Notes: generated from the sequence alone by a model not told the origin. A stretch of DNA of 64,000 nucleotides from Streptomyces composti (GCF_012034205.1 NZ_JAATEM010000013.1:112695-176694); one strand, 5' to 3'; numbered from the stretch's first letter, positions 33,956 through 42,704 are shown. Program-made: numbers and translations.

Positions 33956-34105
33956 ACGGGGGTCCTCTGGATAAGGGCATGGTGTTTTCGAGCAGGGGGG
34001 GTCGCGGCACGGCGCCCCGGGGGTGGCGGGCGCCGCGCCGGACGGTGTGTTCGTGCCTGGGGGGTGAGGGGGTCTCAGAAGGGCGGCCGAGGGACGGTCG
34101 GAGCG

Positions 34106-34516
34106 TCAGCCGAGGACGGCGAGTGCGTCGATCTCGATGAGGAGGCCGGCGGGGAGACCGACGTAGACGGTCGTGCGGGCCGCGGGGGGCTGGGTGAGCC
34201 CCTGCTCCTCGAAGTAGGCGTTGTAGATCTCGTTCATCTCCGCGAAGTGGTCCACGTCGGTGAGGTAGACGCGGATCATCATCACGTCGTCCCAGGTGGC
34301 GCCGCCCTCCTCGAGGACCGCCTTGACGTTGGCGAGGGTCTGCAGGGTCTGCTCGCGCAGGGTGGGGCCCGCGGGGGTGGGGGCCTTGCCCTCCTCGGCG
34401 GGGAGGAACCCGACCTGGCCGGCGACCTGGAGGATGTTGCCCTTGCGCACGCCGTGCGAGAACTTCGCCGGCGGGGTGGTGTGGGTCTTCGGGGTGAGCG
34501 CGGTCTTCTCGGTCAT
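34106..34516 (-). CDS. RidA-family enamine/imine deaminase
   Basis: A 136-residue YjgF/YER057c/UK114 protein. It shows ILQVAGQVGF, EEGGATWDDVMMIRVYLTDV and ARTTVYVGLPAGLLIEIDALA; the Arg in PAARTTVYV is the catalytic position of RidA. RidA hydrolyses reactive enamines such as 2-aminoacrylate, which PLP-dependent serine/threonine dehydratases release. That fits the D-amino-acid dehydratase encoded at 36493. The ATG at 34516 overlaps the IclR stop (ATGA). Confidence 0.9.
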   Translation of the reverse strand: MTEKTALTPKTHTTPPAKFSHGVRKGNILQVAGQVGFLPAEEGKAPTPAGPTLREQTLQTLANVKAVLEEGGATWDDVMMIRVYLTDVDHFAEMNEIYNAYFEEQGLTQPPAARTTVYVGLPAGLLIEIDALAVLG

Positions 34517-35286
34517 GGCGTGTCCTTGTCGGGGTGGTGCACGGGCGTTCTGCCGGAGTACTCGCCGCTGATCGCGTCCGCGGTACGGCGCACCAGCGGG
34601 AGCAGGGTGAGGAGTTCGTCGGCGGTCACCACGACGTTCGGCGCGGAGACCGACATGGCGGCGACCACCCTGCCGTCGGCGCCCCGGATGGGGGCGGCGA
34701 CGCAGTTGATGGACTCCTCGTGGCCGCCGAGGTCGGTGGCCCAGCCCTGTTCGCGCACCTTGGCCAGTTCCTTCAGGAAGGCCTCGGCGTTCGGTGTCGA
34801 ACGGGGCGTGTACATGGGGTAGTCGAGCTTCTCGGCGAGGGCCCGCCGCTCGGGCTCGGGCAGGTCGGCCAGGAGGAGCTTGGCGACGGCGGCGACGGTG
34901 ATGGCGACGGGCTTGCCGATGCGGGAGTACATGCGCACCGGGTAGCGGCTCTCCACCTTGTCGATGTAGAGGACCTCGTTCTCCTCGTACACCGCGAGGT
35001 GCACGGTGTGCCCGCACTGCTCGTTGAGGCGCACCAGATGGGGGTGGGCGATCTCGCGGACGTCGAGGTTCTCCATCGCCTCCTGGGCGAGGGCGAAGAG
35101 GCGGGCGCCGAGGCGGTATCGCTGGTCCGACTGGCGGTAGACCAGGCCGTGTTCGTGGAGGGTGCGCAGCAGGCGCAGCGCGGTGGACTTGTGCACGCCG
35201 AGGCGGTCGGCGACCTGGCCGAGATCGGCCGGGCCCTCGGCGAGCAGCGGCAGGATGCTCAGCGCGCGGTCTACGGTCTGGCTCAT
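34513..35286 (-). CDS. IclR-family transcriptional regulator
   Basis: A 257-residue regulator with an N-terminal winged HTH (about 5-60: TVDRALSILPLLAEGPADLGQVADRLGVHKSTALRLLRTL) and an IclR effector domain (about 75-245) including LYIDKVESRYPVRMYSRIGKPV and GWATDLGGHEESINCVAAPI. It sits inside the kinase-iclR-ridA operon with 4-bp overlaps at both ends. The palindromes at 36445-36473 between the two divergent operons are its likely operator. The inducer is unknown; a sugar acid or D-amino-acid product is plausible. Confidence 0.9.
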   Translation of the reverse strand: MSQTVDRALSILPLLAEGPADLGQVADRLGVHKSTALRLLRTLHEHGLVYRQSDQRYRLGARLFALAQEAMENLDVREIAHPHLVRLNEQCGHTVHLAVYEENEVLYIDKVESRYPVRMYSRIGKPVAITVAAVAKLLLADLPEPERRALAEKLDYPMYTPRSTPNAEAFLKELAKVREQGWATDLGGHEESINCVAAPIRGADGRVVAAMSVSAPNVVVTADELLTLLPLVRRTADAISGEYSGRTPVHHPDKDTP

Positions 35287-36359
35287 GGGGTGCGTACCTC
35301 CTCGTCGGCCCGTTCCACGGCGGCCGTCCAGCCGGGGCCGAGTCGCAGTCTCCCCCACTCGGTGTCGTCGAGGGCGGCGAGCCGGTCGGCGAGCGCGGCG
35401 GGCGGGGGCGGTGCGAGGTCGCCGGGGGCGGTGAGGGCGGCGGCGGCCCAGAGGTGCCCGTGGCGCAGCCGCTGCCGCACGGGCAGGCCGCGCAGGGTGG
35501 CGGAGAGGAATCCGGCGGCGAAGGCGTCCCCGGCGCCGACGGTGGCCACGACGTCGACGGCGAGCGCGGGGGCGGAGGTGACCTGTGACGGGCCGGAGGT
35601 GCCCCGGGCCGGCGCGTCCCCGTGGAAGGCCCGCGCTCCGTGGGCGCCGCGCTTGACGACCAGCGTCTCTGGCTCGGGCAGGGCCTTCCTGATCGCCTCC
35701 GCGCCGCCGGTGATGCCCCAGGCCTCCTCGGCCTCGTCCTCGCCGACGAAGACGATGTCGGCGCGGCGGGCCAGGTCGAGCAGGATGCGGGGGTCCTCGG
35801 GGTGCTGCCAGAGGCCGGCCCGGTGGTTGACGTCGAAGGAGATCAGCGGGCGGTCCGGGCGGGGCGCGGTGAGTTCGCCGAGCAGGTCTCGGCAGCCCTC
35901 GGAGAGCGCGGCGGTGATGCCGGACAGATGCAGGACGCGCCCGTCCAGTGCGGCGTCGGCGGGCACGTTGGCCGGGGTCATGGCGGAGGCGGCCGAGCCG
36001 GCACGGTAGTAGGCCACCTCGTGGGCGTCGGTCGCACGGTCGCCGGCGGTGCGGAAGTAGATGCCGGTCGGGCGGTCCGGGTCGCGCCGCACCCGGGAGA
36101 CGTCGACGCCGTGCCCGGCGATGGCCGCCAGCAGGTGGTCGCCGAAGGGGTCCGCGCCGACCCTGCTGATCCAGCGGGCGGTGTGCCCGGCCCGGGCGAG
36201 CATGCAGGCGGTGTTGGATTCCGCGCCGCCGATCCCACGGTGGAAGGACGGCACCTCGGCGAGGCGGCCCGGTGCGGAGGGCCGGAACGTCACCATGGAC
36301 TCGCCGAGCGCCACGACGTCCACGCCGCGGGCGGGGTCAGATGGTCCGGTGACGGTCAC
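35283..36359 (-). CDS. PfkB-family sugar kinase (2-keto-3-deoxygluconate kinase-like)
   Basis: A 358-residue ribokinase-fold kinase. VDVVALGESMVTFRP and GGAESNTACMLARAG form the N-terminal signature, DRPTGIYFRT contacts substrate, and TVGAGDAFAAGFL holds the catalytic Asp and anion hole. It is closest in pattern to KDG kinases. The GTG at 36359 has GAAGGAG ten bases upstream. It is the first gene of the minus-strand operon and is divergent from the dehydratase gene. Whether it phosphorylates a keto acid made in this pathway is unknown. Confidence 0.87.
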   Translation of the reverse strand: MTVTGPSDPARGVDVVALGESMVTFRPSAPGRLAEVPSFHRGIGGAESNTACMLARAGHTARWISRVGADPFGDHLLAAIAGHGVDVSRVRRDPDRPTGIYFRTAGDRATDAHEVAYYRAGSAASAMTPANVPADAALDGRVLHLSGITAALSEGCRDLLGELTAPRPDRPLISFDVNHRAGLWQHPEDPRILLDLARRADIVFVGEDEAEEAWGITGGAEAIRKALPEPETLVVKRGAHGARAFHGDAPARGTSGPSQVTSAPALAVDVVATVGAGDAFAAGFLSATLRGLPVRQRLRHGHLWAAAALTAPGDLAPPPPAALADRLAALDDTEWGRLRLGPGWTAAVERADEEVRTP

Positions 36360-36444
36360 GATGGCGGGGCTCCTTCTCGCCTGGGGGCCGCGGTGTCCGT
36401 TGACCCCGCGTGGCCGAGATGTTAGACAGCGGTGAGCGACATAC

Positions 36445-36473
36445 GCAATGAGCGTTGCACTAAGCGCAACGCT
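36445..36473. promoter_or_regulatory. Palindromic operator between the divergent kinase and dehydratase operons
   Basis: AGCGTTGC (36451-36458) and GCAACGCT (36466-36473) form a perfect 8-bp inverted repeat with a 7-bp spacer. A second overlapping inverted repeat, GCAA-N6-TTGC, covers 36445-36458. The site is 20 bp before the dehydratase start and 86 bp before the kinase start. It suits binding by the IclR protein encoded in the cluster. Confidence 0.6.
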
Positions 36474-36492
36474 CCTGATCGGGAGGTTCCCC

Positions 36493-37770
36493 ATGGTCTC
36501 CGGCCCCGGCTCCGAAGCCCTCGCCCGGCTCGCGGAGGAACGCGTCGACCACCGCTTCCGGGGCCTCCCGCCGGACGCCGAGGGCCTCACCGTGGGCGAG
36601 CTGGCCGCCCGGCGCCTCAATCTCTTCACCGACGGCTTCACCACGCCCGTGCTCGCGCTGTCCGCCGAGCGCCTGGAGCACAACCTGCGGGTGATGGAGA
36701 CGTACGCGGCCCGGCACGGCCTCGCCTTCGCCCCGCACGGCAAGACCTCCATGGCCCCGCAGCTGTTCCGGCGGCAGATCGAGCACGGGGCCTGGGGCAT
36801 CACGCTCGCCGTGCCGCACCAGGTGCGGGTGGCGCGCGCGTTCGGCGTGCAGCGGGTGTTCCTCGCCAACGAGCTGGTCGACGCGGCGGCCCTGCGCTGG
36901 ATCTCCGCGCAGCTGGACGCCGACGAGGACTTCCGCTTCATCGCCTACGTGGACTCGGTGCGCGGCGTCGAGCTGATGGACGCGGCGCTGAGCGGCGCCG
37001 GCCGTCCCGTGGACGTGGTGGTCGAGCTGGCCGCGGGCGAGGGCGCGAGGACCGGGGTGCGCACCGAGGCCGAGTGCGCCGCCGTCGCCGACGCGGTGGC
37101 CGCCGCGCGCGGGCTGCGGCTGGTCGGCGTCGCCGGGTACGAGGGCGAGGTGCCGAAGGCCGACCCGGAGCGGGTGGCCGCCTGGCTGCGCCGGCTGGTG
37201 TCGCTGGCCGTGGAGTTCGACAAGGCAGGGCGGTTCGCCGGGCTGGACGAGATCGTGGTGAGCGCGGGCGGCAGCGCCTGGTTCGACGCGGTCGCCGACG
37301 CCTTCGCCGCGATCCCGGACCTGTCCGCCCCGGTGCTGAAGCTGCTGCGCTCCGGCGCCTACGTCTCGCACGACGACGGGCACTACCGCAGGCTCACCCC
37401 GTTCAACCGGGTCCCCGAGGAGGGCGCCCTGGAGCCCGCGTTCCGGCTGTGGGCCCAGGTGGTCTCCCGGCCGTCCGCGGAGCAGGCGTTCCTCAACGCG
37501 GGCAAGCGGGACGCGGCCTACGACCTGGATCTGCCGTCCGCCCGGGTGGTCCGCAGGGACGGGGCCGAGCACCCGGCCGAGGGGATCACCGTGACCGCGC
37601 TGTCCGACCAGCACGCCTGGCTGCGCACCGCCGCCGGGGCCGATCTCCGGGTCGGCGACTGGGTGGGGCTCGGGCTGTCCCACCCGTGCACCTCGTTCGA
37701 CAAGTGGGTGCTGATCCCCGTCGCCGAGGCGGACGGCACGGTGACCGAATACATCCGTACCTTCTTCTGA
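36493..37770 (+). CDS. PLP- and zinc-dependent D-amino-acid dehydratase/deaminase (D-serine dehydratase-like)
   Basis: A 425-residue alanine-racemase-fold enzyme. FAPHGKTSMAP holds the PLP Lys84, VVVELAAGEGARTGVR and VSAGGSAWFD bind cofactor, and SHPCTSFDKW supplies the C-terminal His-x-Cys zinc ligands seen in eukaryotic-type D-serine dehydratase and D-threonine aldolase. It probably converts a D-hydroxy-amino acid to a keto acid and ammonia. GGGAGG six bases upstream supports ATG 36493; ATG 36448 lies inside the operator and lacks a site. RidA of the divergent operon would clear its enamine intermediate. Confidence 0.85.
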   Translation: MVSGPGSEALARLAEERVDHRFRGLPPDAEGLTVGELAARRLNLFTDGFTTPVLALSAERLEHNLRVMETYAARHGLAFAPHGKTSMAPQLFRRQIEHGAWGITLAVPHQVRVARAFGVQRVFLANELVDAAALRWISAQLDADEDFRFIAYVDSVRGVELMDAALSGAGRPVDVVVELAAGEGARTGVRTEAECAAVADAVAAARGLRLVGVAGYEGEVPKADPERVAAWLRRLVSLAVEFDKAGRFAGLDEIVVSAGGSAWFDAVADAFAAIPDLSAPVLKLLRSGAYVSHDDGHYRRLTPFNRVPEEGALEPAFRLWAQVVSRPSAEQAFLNAGKRDAAYDLDLPSARVVRRDGAEHPAEGITVTALSDQHAWLRTAAGADLRVGDWVGLGLSHPCTSFDKWVLIPVAEADGTVTEYIRTFF

Positions 37771-37827
37771 CCCTTCTTCCGAGAGACCCTTCTGGGAGAC
37801 CCTTCTGAGAGACCGGGGGAGACCGGC

Positions 37828-39438
37828 ATGGAAGAGCTCGTCATACGGGACGCGGACGTCGTCGACGGCTCCGGGGAGCCGTCGTACCGGGCGGACGTGG
37901 TCGTCGACCGCGGACGCATCGTGTCCATCGTCAAGGAGGCCGCCGCGGCGGGCTGCCAGCGGCCGAAGGCCCGGCGCGAGCTGGACGCCGAGGGTCTGGT
38001 GCTCTCCCCCGGCTTCATCGACATGCACGCTCACAGCGATCTGGCGCTGCTGCGCGACCCCGACCACAGCGCCAAGGCCGCGCAGGGCGTGACGCTCGAG
38101 GTGCTCGGGCAGGACGGGCTGTCGTACGCGCCGGTCGACGACCGCACACTGGGCGAGGTGCGCCGCGCCATCGCCGGCTGGAACGGCACCGGGGACGACA
38201 TCGACTTCGACTGGCGCTCGGTCGGCGAGTACCTGGACCGGCTCGACCGGGGCATCGCGGTCAACGCCGCCTATCTGATCCCGCAGGGCACCGTCCGGGC
38301 GCTGGCGATGGGCTGGGAGGACCGCAGGGCCACGCCCGAGGAGCTGCAGCGGATGCGGGAGCTGGTCGCCGAGGGCATGGAGCAGGGCGCGGTCGGCCTG
38401 TCCTCCGGGCTGACCTACACGCCGGGCATGTACGCCGACGGCGCCGAACTCACCGAGCTGTGCCGGGTGGTGGCCTCCTACGGCGGCTACTACTGCCCGC
38501 ACCACCGCTCCTACGGGGCCGGCGCCCTGGAGGCGTACGAGGAGATGGTGACGCTGGCCCGGCGGGCCGGCTGCCCGCTGCATCTGGCGCACGCCACCAT
38601 GAACTTCGGCGTCAACAAGGGCCGGGCGCCCGAGCTGCTCGCCCTGCTGGACCGGGCACTGGACGCGGGCGCCGACATCAGCCTCGACAGCTACCCGTAC
38701 ACGCCGGGCTGCACCACGCTGGTGGCGCTGCTGCCGAGCTGGGCGAGCGAGGGCGGTCCCGAGGCGGTGCTGAAGCGGCTCGCGGACGAGGGGACGGCCG
38801 AGCGGATCCGGCACGATCTGGAGGTGACCGGCTCGGACGGCTGCCACGGGGTGCCCGTGGAGTGGGAGACCATCGAGATCTCCGGGGTCGGTGACCCGGC
38901 GCTCGGCGCGTACGTGGGCCGCACCGTGCTGCAGTCGGCGCGGGAGCGGGGCACGAGCCCCTGGGCGGTCGCCCGTGAGCTGCTGCTGCGGGACCGGCTG
39001 GCGCCGACGATCCTGCAGCACGTGGGCCACGAGGAGAACGTGCGGGAGATCATGCGGCACCGGGTGCACACCGGAGGCTCGGACGGCATCCTCCAGGGCA
39101 GCAAGCCGCATCCCAGGGCCTACGGCACCTTCCCGCGCTACCTCGGTCACTACGTCCGCGAGGCGGGGGTGCTGTCGCTGGAGGAGTGCGTGGCGCACCT
39201 GACCTCGCGTCCGGCCGCCCGGCTGCGGCTGCCGGACCGGGGCCTGGTCCGCGAGGGGTACCGGGCCGACCTGGTTCTCTTCGACCCGCGGACGGTGGCC
39301 GCGGGAGCGACCTTCGAGGAGCCGCGGACGCTGCCCACGGGCATCCCGTACGTCCTGGTGGACGGGCAGTTCGTGATCGAGGACGGGCGGCGCACCGATG
39401 TGCTGGCCGGGCGGGCGGTGCGCCGGACTCCCCGGTGA
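37828..39438 (+). CDS. N-acyl-D-amino-acid deacylase (D-aminoacylase)
   Basis: A 536-residue amidohydrolase-family enzyme. GFIDMHAHSD near residues 62-71 provides metal ligands. LAHATMNFG, LQHVGHEENV and HTGGSDGILQGSKPHPRAYG match D-aminoacylases, including the catalytic Asp in GGSDG. The end YVLVDGQFVIEDGRRT is typical of the beta-sandwich domain. It would release free D-amino acids from N-acylated forms for the dehydratase encoded just before. The 57-bp gap contains repeats of GAGACCCTTCT type. AGGGGGAG-like sequence is absent, but GGGGGAGACC precedes the ATG. Confidence 0.9.
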   Translation: MEELVIRDADVVDGSGEPSYRADVVVDRGRIVSIVKEAAAAGCQRPKARRELDAEGLVLSPGFIDMHAHSDLALLRDPDHSAKAAQGVTLEVLGQDGLSYAPVDDRTLGEVRRAIAGWNGTGDDIDFDWRSVGEYLDRLDRGIAVNAAYLIPQGTVRALAMGWEDRRATPEELQRMRELVAEGMEQGAVGLSSGLTYTPGMYADGAELTELCRVVASYGGYYCPHHRSYGAGALEAYEEMVTLARRAGCPLHLAHATMNFGVNKGRAPELLALLDRALDAGADISLDSYPYTPGCTTLVALLPSWASEGGPEAVLKRLADEGTAERIRHDLEVTGSDGCHGVPVEWETIEISGVGDPALGAYVGRTVLQSARERGTSPWAVARELLLRDRLAPTILQHVGHEENVREIMRHRVHTGGSDGILQGSKPHPRAYGTFPRYLGHYVREAGVLSLEECVAHLTSRPAARLRLPDRGLVREGYRADLVLFDPRTVAAGATFEEPRTLPTGIPYVLVDGQFVIEDGRRTDVLAGRAVRRTPR

Positions 39439-39460
39439 CCGCCCGCCCCTGAGACCTTGC

Positions 39461-40405
39461 CTACGGCTTGGGGACGAGGCAGCCGCTCGCGTCCAGCTCG
39501 AGCTTGCTGTCCGGGCCGAAGCAGGCGGGGAACAGGTAGGTCTGCTGGGCGTAGTTGATGCCCTGGCGGACCGTGACCTGGCCGTTCTCGTCGACCTCGC
39601 ACGGGTTGTTGAGCGTGCAGCGCTCGCCGTCCTCGTTGCCGGTGTTGTTGACCGCGACCACCTTGCCGGTGGCGGAGTCGACGACCGGGGAGCCGGAGGT
39701 GCCGCCGATGGTGTTGCACTCGGGCGTGTAGCGGACCGAGTCCTTGAAGGTCCAGTCGCCTTCCTTCAGGCGGTGGGCGAAGCCGTCGACGGAGCAGTTG
39801 TAGATCCGCCTCCAGTAGCCGGAGACCACGCTGATGGAGGTGCCGGCGACGGGACGGCTGTCGTCGAGGGTGAGCGCGTCGATGCCGTAGGAGCTCTTGA
39901 TCCGGGCGTAGCTGGTGCTCAGCCGGTAGATCGCCGCGTCCGTGTCGGTCATGGTCGCGTACAGCAGGCGGTCGGCGCGCAGGGTGGCGACCCGCGATCC
40001 CGAGGCGTTCAGCAGCGAGAAGGTGCGGCTGGAGGCCCGGTCGGTCAGGACCTGGCCGGGGCCGGGGAAGCCGCTCTCCAGGCAGTGGCCGTTGGTCAGG
40101 ACGAGCGCGGGGTCGTCGTCCTCGGCGTCCGGCATGCGGACGACGGAGCCGGAGCAGTTGCTGAGCGCGACCGTCCCGGCGAAGTTCACCGCACCGGCCT
40201 TCGGTGCGGTGAGCCCGGACAGGGAGTCGAGGACGCCGTTGACGGTGTCCATCACCGTGCCGGTGGTCGTCGTGCCGGTGGTCGTCGTGCCCGTGGCCGC
40301 GGCCGTGTCCGCGGACGTGGGGGGAGCTTCGGCGGCGACCGCGGGCATCGCGCCGGCACCGGTCATCGCCAGCGCGCACAGCGCGACGACGAGAGGTTTT
40401 CTCAT
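39461..40405 (-). CDS. Secreted trypsin-like serine protease
   Basis: A 314-residue exported protease. The signal peptide spans 1-25 (ending AVAAEA), followed by a TGTTTTGTTTTGT repeat and a short pro-region. The chymotrypsin-fold domain has His107 (TNGHC), Asp156 (TDTDAAIY) and Ser237 (GGTSGSP), plus Cys pairs consistent with disulfides. It ends with a Cys-containing tail. Substrate preference cannot be told. It converges on the D-aminoacylase gene with 22 bp between stops. It has its own promoter region upstream. Confidence 0.9.
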   Translation of the reverse strand: MRKPLVVALCALAMTGAGAMPAVAAEAPPTSADTAAATGTTTTGTTTTGTVMDTVNGVLDSLSGLTAPKAGAVNFAGTVALSNCSGSVVRMPDAEDDDPALVLTNGHCLESGFPGPGQVLTDRASSRTFSLLNASGSRVATLRADRLLYATMTDTDAAIYRLSTSYARIKSSYGIDALTLDDSRPVAGTSISVVSGYWRRIYNCSVDGFAHRLKEGDWTFKDSVRYTPECNTIGGTSGSPVVDSATGKVVAVNNTGNEDGERCTLNNPCEVDENGQVTVRQGINYAQQTYLFPACFGPDSKLELDASGCLVPKP

Positions 40406-40742
40406 GTGGGGCCCCTCTATGCGACGGAGGCGACCGGATCGCTCCGGTCGCCCGCAGAATTGTCATGCGCATTGTCATCGCCGGGACTCCGGGACGACAA
40501 GGGCTGGTTTCCGCCGGTAACCCCACGGGGCGCCGGCCCGCCCGCGCACCGGATCAGGTTCGCCCGGCGGTGTGAAGGAGCGGGCGCCCGTCGTGGGGAG
40601 GGTCGGTGTGGAGGTGATGGAGAGAACCCCTGCGCCGCAAGGGACCCTTGGGGCCGCTGGGGTGCATAGCCACCCAGACCGGAACGTCTCACGTGGCGGA
40701 AAACACGGCCCAAGGGGCGATTCGGGACCGTAAGCTCCCTGC
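40406..40742. other. Divergent intergenic region with hairpin, direct repeats and a leaderless-type promoter
   Basis: No gene is seen in these 337 bp. GCGACCGGA/TCCGGTCGC (40430-40438 and 40443-40451) forms a strong hairpin in the leader of the protease gene. TTGTCAT occurs twice 12 bp apart at about 40460-40480. TAAGCT at 40731-40736 is a -10 box whose +1 would fall on the A of the aminotransferase ATG at 40743. Confidence 0.6.
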
Positions 40743-41954
40743 ATGCAGGTGATCCAGTCGACCAAGCTCGCCAACGTCTGTTACGAGATCCGGGGCCCGG
40801 TGCTCGAGGAGGCGATGCGGCTCGAGGCGGCCGGTCACCGCATCCTCAAGCTCAACACCGGCAACCCGGCGGCGTTCGGCTTCGAGTGCCCGCCCGAGAT
40901 CCTGGAGGACATCCTCCGCAACGTCGCCACGGCCCACGGCTACGGCGACGCCAAGGGCCTGCTGGCGGCCCGCCGGGCCGTGGTGATGCACAACCAGACC
41001 CTCGGCATCGAGACCGACGTCGAGCACGTCTTCATCGGCAACGGCGTCTCCGAGCTGATCGTGATGGCCATGCAGGGCCTGCTGGACGACAGCGACGAGG
41101 TACTGGTCCCGGCCCCCGACTACCCGCTGTGGACGGCGGCCGTCTCCCTGTCCGGCGGCACCGCGGTGCACTACCGCTGCGACGAGCAGTCCGACTGGAT
41201 GCCGGACCTCGCCGACGTGGAGCGCAAGGTCACCGACCGCACCAAGGCTCTGGTGATCATCAACCCGAACAACCCCACCGGCGCGGTCTACGACGAGGCC
41301 GTCGTCAAGGGCCTGACGGACATCGCCCGCCGCCACAACCTGCTGGTCTGCTCCGACGAGATCTACGACAAGATCCTCTACGACGACGCCGTGCACACCC
41401 CCACCGCCGCCGTCGCCCCCGACCTGCTCACGCTCACCTTCAACGGCATGTCGAAGGCCTACCGGGTGGCCGGCTACCGGGTGGGCTGGATGTCGATCTC
41501 CGGCCCCCGCGCGCACGCCGACTCCTACATCGAGGGCCTGACGATCCTGGCGAACATGCGGCTGTGCGCCAACATGCCGGGCCAGCACGGCGTGGTCGCC
41601 GCGCTCAGCGGACGGCAGACGATCAACGACCTGGTGCTGCCGGGCGGCCGGCTGCGCGAGCAGCGGGACGTGGCCTACGAGCTGCTGACCCAGATCCCCG
41701 GGGTGAGCTGTGTGAAGCCGAAGGGGGCGCTGTACCTCTTCCCGCGGCTCGACCCGAACGTCTTCAAGATCAGGGACGACCGGCAGATGGTCCTGGACCT
41801 GCTGCGGCGCGAGAAGATCATGGTGGTCCAGGGCACCGGCTTCAACTGGCCCGACCCGGACCACTTCCGCCTGGTGACCCTGCCCTCGGTCGCCGATCTG
41901 CGGGACGCCATGGGCCGCATCGGGCGCTTCCTGGACGGCTACAGCCAGCCCTGA
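40743..41954 (+). CDS. Class I/II PLP aminotransferase (AlaA/AspC-like)
   Basis: A 403-residue aminotransferase. The N-terminal LKLNTGNPAAFGFECPPEI, VIINPNNPTGAVY and SDEIYDKILYD are typical, and NGMSKAYRVAGYRVGW carries the PLP Lys238. The pattern is closest to glutamate-pyruvate (alanine) transaminases of the AlaA type. It is cytoplasmic and links alanine or aspartate with keto acids. No ribosome-binding site precedes the ATG, and the -10 box spacing suggests a leaderless mRNA. Confidence 0.9.
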   Translation: MQVIQSTKLANVCYEIRGPVLEEAMRLEAAGHRILKLNTGNPAAFGFECPPEILEDILRNVATAHGYGDAKGLLAARRAVVMHNQTLGIETDVEHVFIGNGVSELIVMAMQGLLDDSDEVLVPAPDYPLWTAAVSLSGGTAVHYRCDEQSDWMPDLADVERKVTDRTKALVIINPNNPTGAVYDEAVVKGLTDIARRHNLLVCSDEIYDKILYDDAVHTPTAAVAPDLLTLTFNGMSKAYRVAGYRVGWMSISGPRAHADSYIEGLTILANMRLCANMPGQHGVVAALSGRQTINDLVLPGGRLREQRDVAYELLTQIPGVSCVKPKGALYLFPRLDPNVFKIRDDRQMVLDLLRREKIMVVQGTGFNWPDPDHFRLVTLPSVADLRDAMGRIGRFLDGYSQP

Positions 41955-42039
41955 GGCCGCAGGTCCGGGTGGACGGGGCCGCGGAACTGCGCGGACGGCC
42001 CCGTGAGGCGGAACCGTGAATCCGATCGACGACTCAACT

Positions 42040-42092
42040 TTAGACCGATTCTAAGCTAGGATGGCTTCCTGACAGTTCACAGGAGGCCATCC
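42040..42092 (+). promoter_or_regulatory. Fur-like inverted repeat and RBS-masking hairpin before the 42093 gene
   Basis: TTAGACCGATTCTAA (42040-42054) has 5-bp arms about one centre base, like Fur/PerR-type 7-1-7 boxes. GGATGGCTTCCTG (42059-42071) then pairs with CAGGAGGCCATCC (42080-42092) as a 13-bp stem with one G-U pair and an 8-nt loop. The Shine-Dalgarno AGGAGG (42081-42086) lies wholly inside the stem, and the ATG follows directly. The hairpin is seen; regulation of translation is inferred. Confidence 0.65.
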
Positions 42093-42515
42093 ATGTACGA
42101 ACCGATCCGCACCAAGTCGGTCCACAGCACGATGGCCGGCACCCCCCAGGACTTCCCCCACCGCTCCCGCGAGGAGGAGCTGGACATCCAGCTCGCGGGC
42201 CACCTCGCCGCCCTGCTCGCCGTCACCGACGAGCTGCGCGCGACGGCCCCCTCGGCCGACCTGGACACCGCGGCCGAACGGCTGGCCGCCCAGGTGACCC
42301 GGCTGCGGGGAGGACGTACGCCGGCCCGCGCCTCGGCGCGCACGACCGGCGGCAAGGCGGACGCCGCGACCCTGCACGAGCGGGCGCACGCCCTCGCGGG
42401 CCGTGCACTGGTCGTCGCCGCGTCCCGCGCCGACACGGCGGCCGCGATCCTGGCCGCCGAGCGGATGGACGCGCATGCCGCCGCGCTGGAGCCCAGGGAG
42501 CTCGCGTCCCGCTGA
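42093..42515 (+). CDS. Small conserved helical protein of unknown function
   Basis: A 140-residue cytoplasmic protein. YEPIRTKSVHSTMAGTP and FPHRSREEELDIQLAGHLAALLAVTDELR are strongly conserved-looking in Streptomyces. Two Ala-rich helical regions (about 28-75 and 95-135) flank a basic Arg/Thr/Ala linker. No membrane segment or catalytic motif is seen. It is a single-gene unit with a complex 5' region and a long terminator hairpin after it. Function is unknown; the regulation suggests a stress-related product. Confidence 0.8.
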   Translation: MYEPIRTKSVHSTMAGTPQDFPHRSREEELDIQLAGHLAALLAVTDELRATAPSADLDTAAERLAAQVTRLRGGRTPARASARTTGGKADAATLHERAHALAGRALVVAASRADTAAAILAAERMDAHAAALEPRELASR

Positions 42516-42624
42516 GCCCGCCCACCGGCTCCCGTCCGTGCGGGCCCGCCCACCGGGCTCCCGAAGACCGGCCCCGGCCCGCGTGCTCCCACCGACGCGC
42601 GAGCCGGGCGCCTCGTACGTGAGA

Positions 42625-42680
42625 GGGCGTCTCCCCTGGCTCCTGACCCGCCCGCAGGGCGGGAGCCAGGGGAGACGCCC
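42625..42680. terminator. Long perfect hairpin, bidirectional terminator
   Basis: GGGCGTCTCCCCTGGCTCC (42625-42643) pairs over all 19 bases with its complement at 42662-42680, and the loop itself holds CCGCCC/GGGCGG. It separates the convergent genes ending at 42515 and 42705. Confidence 0.8.
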
Positions 42681-42704
42681 GTGACGCCTTGACGCCTTGA
42701 CGTA

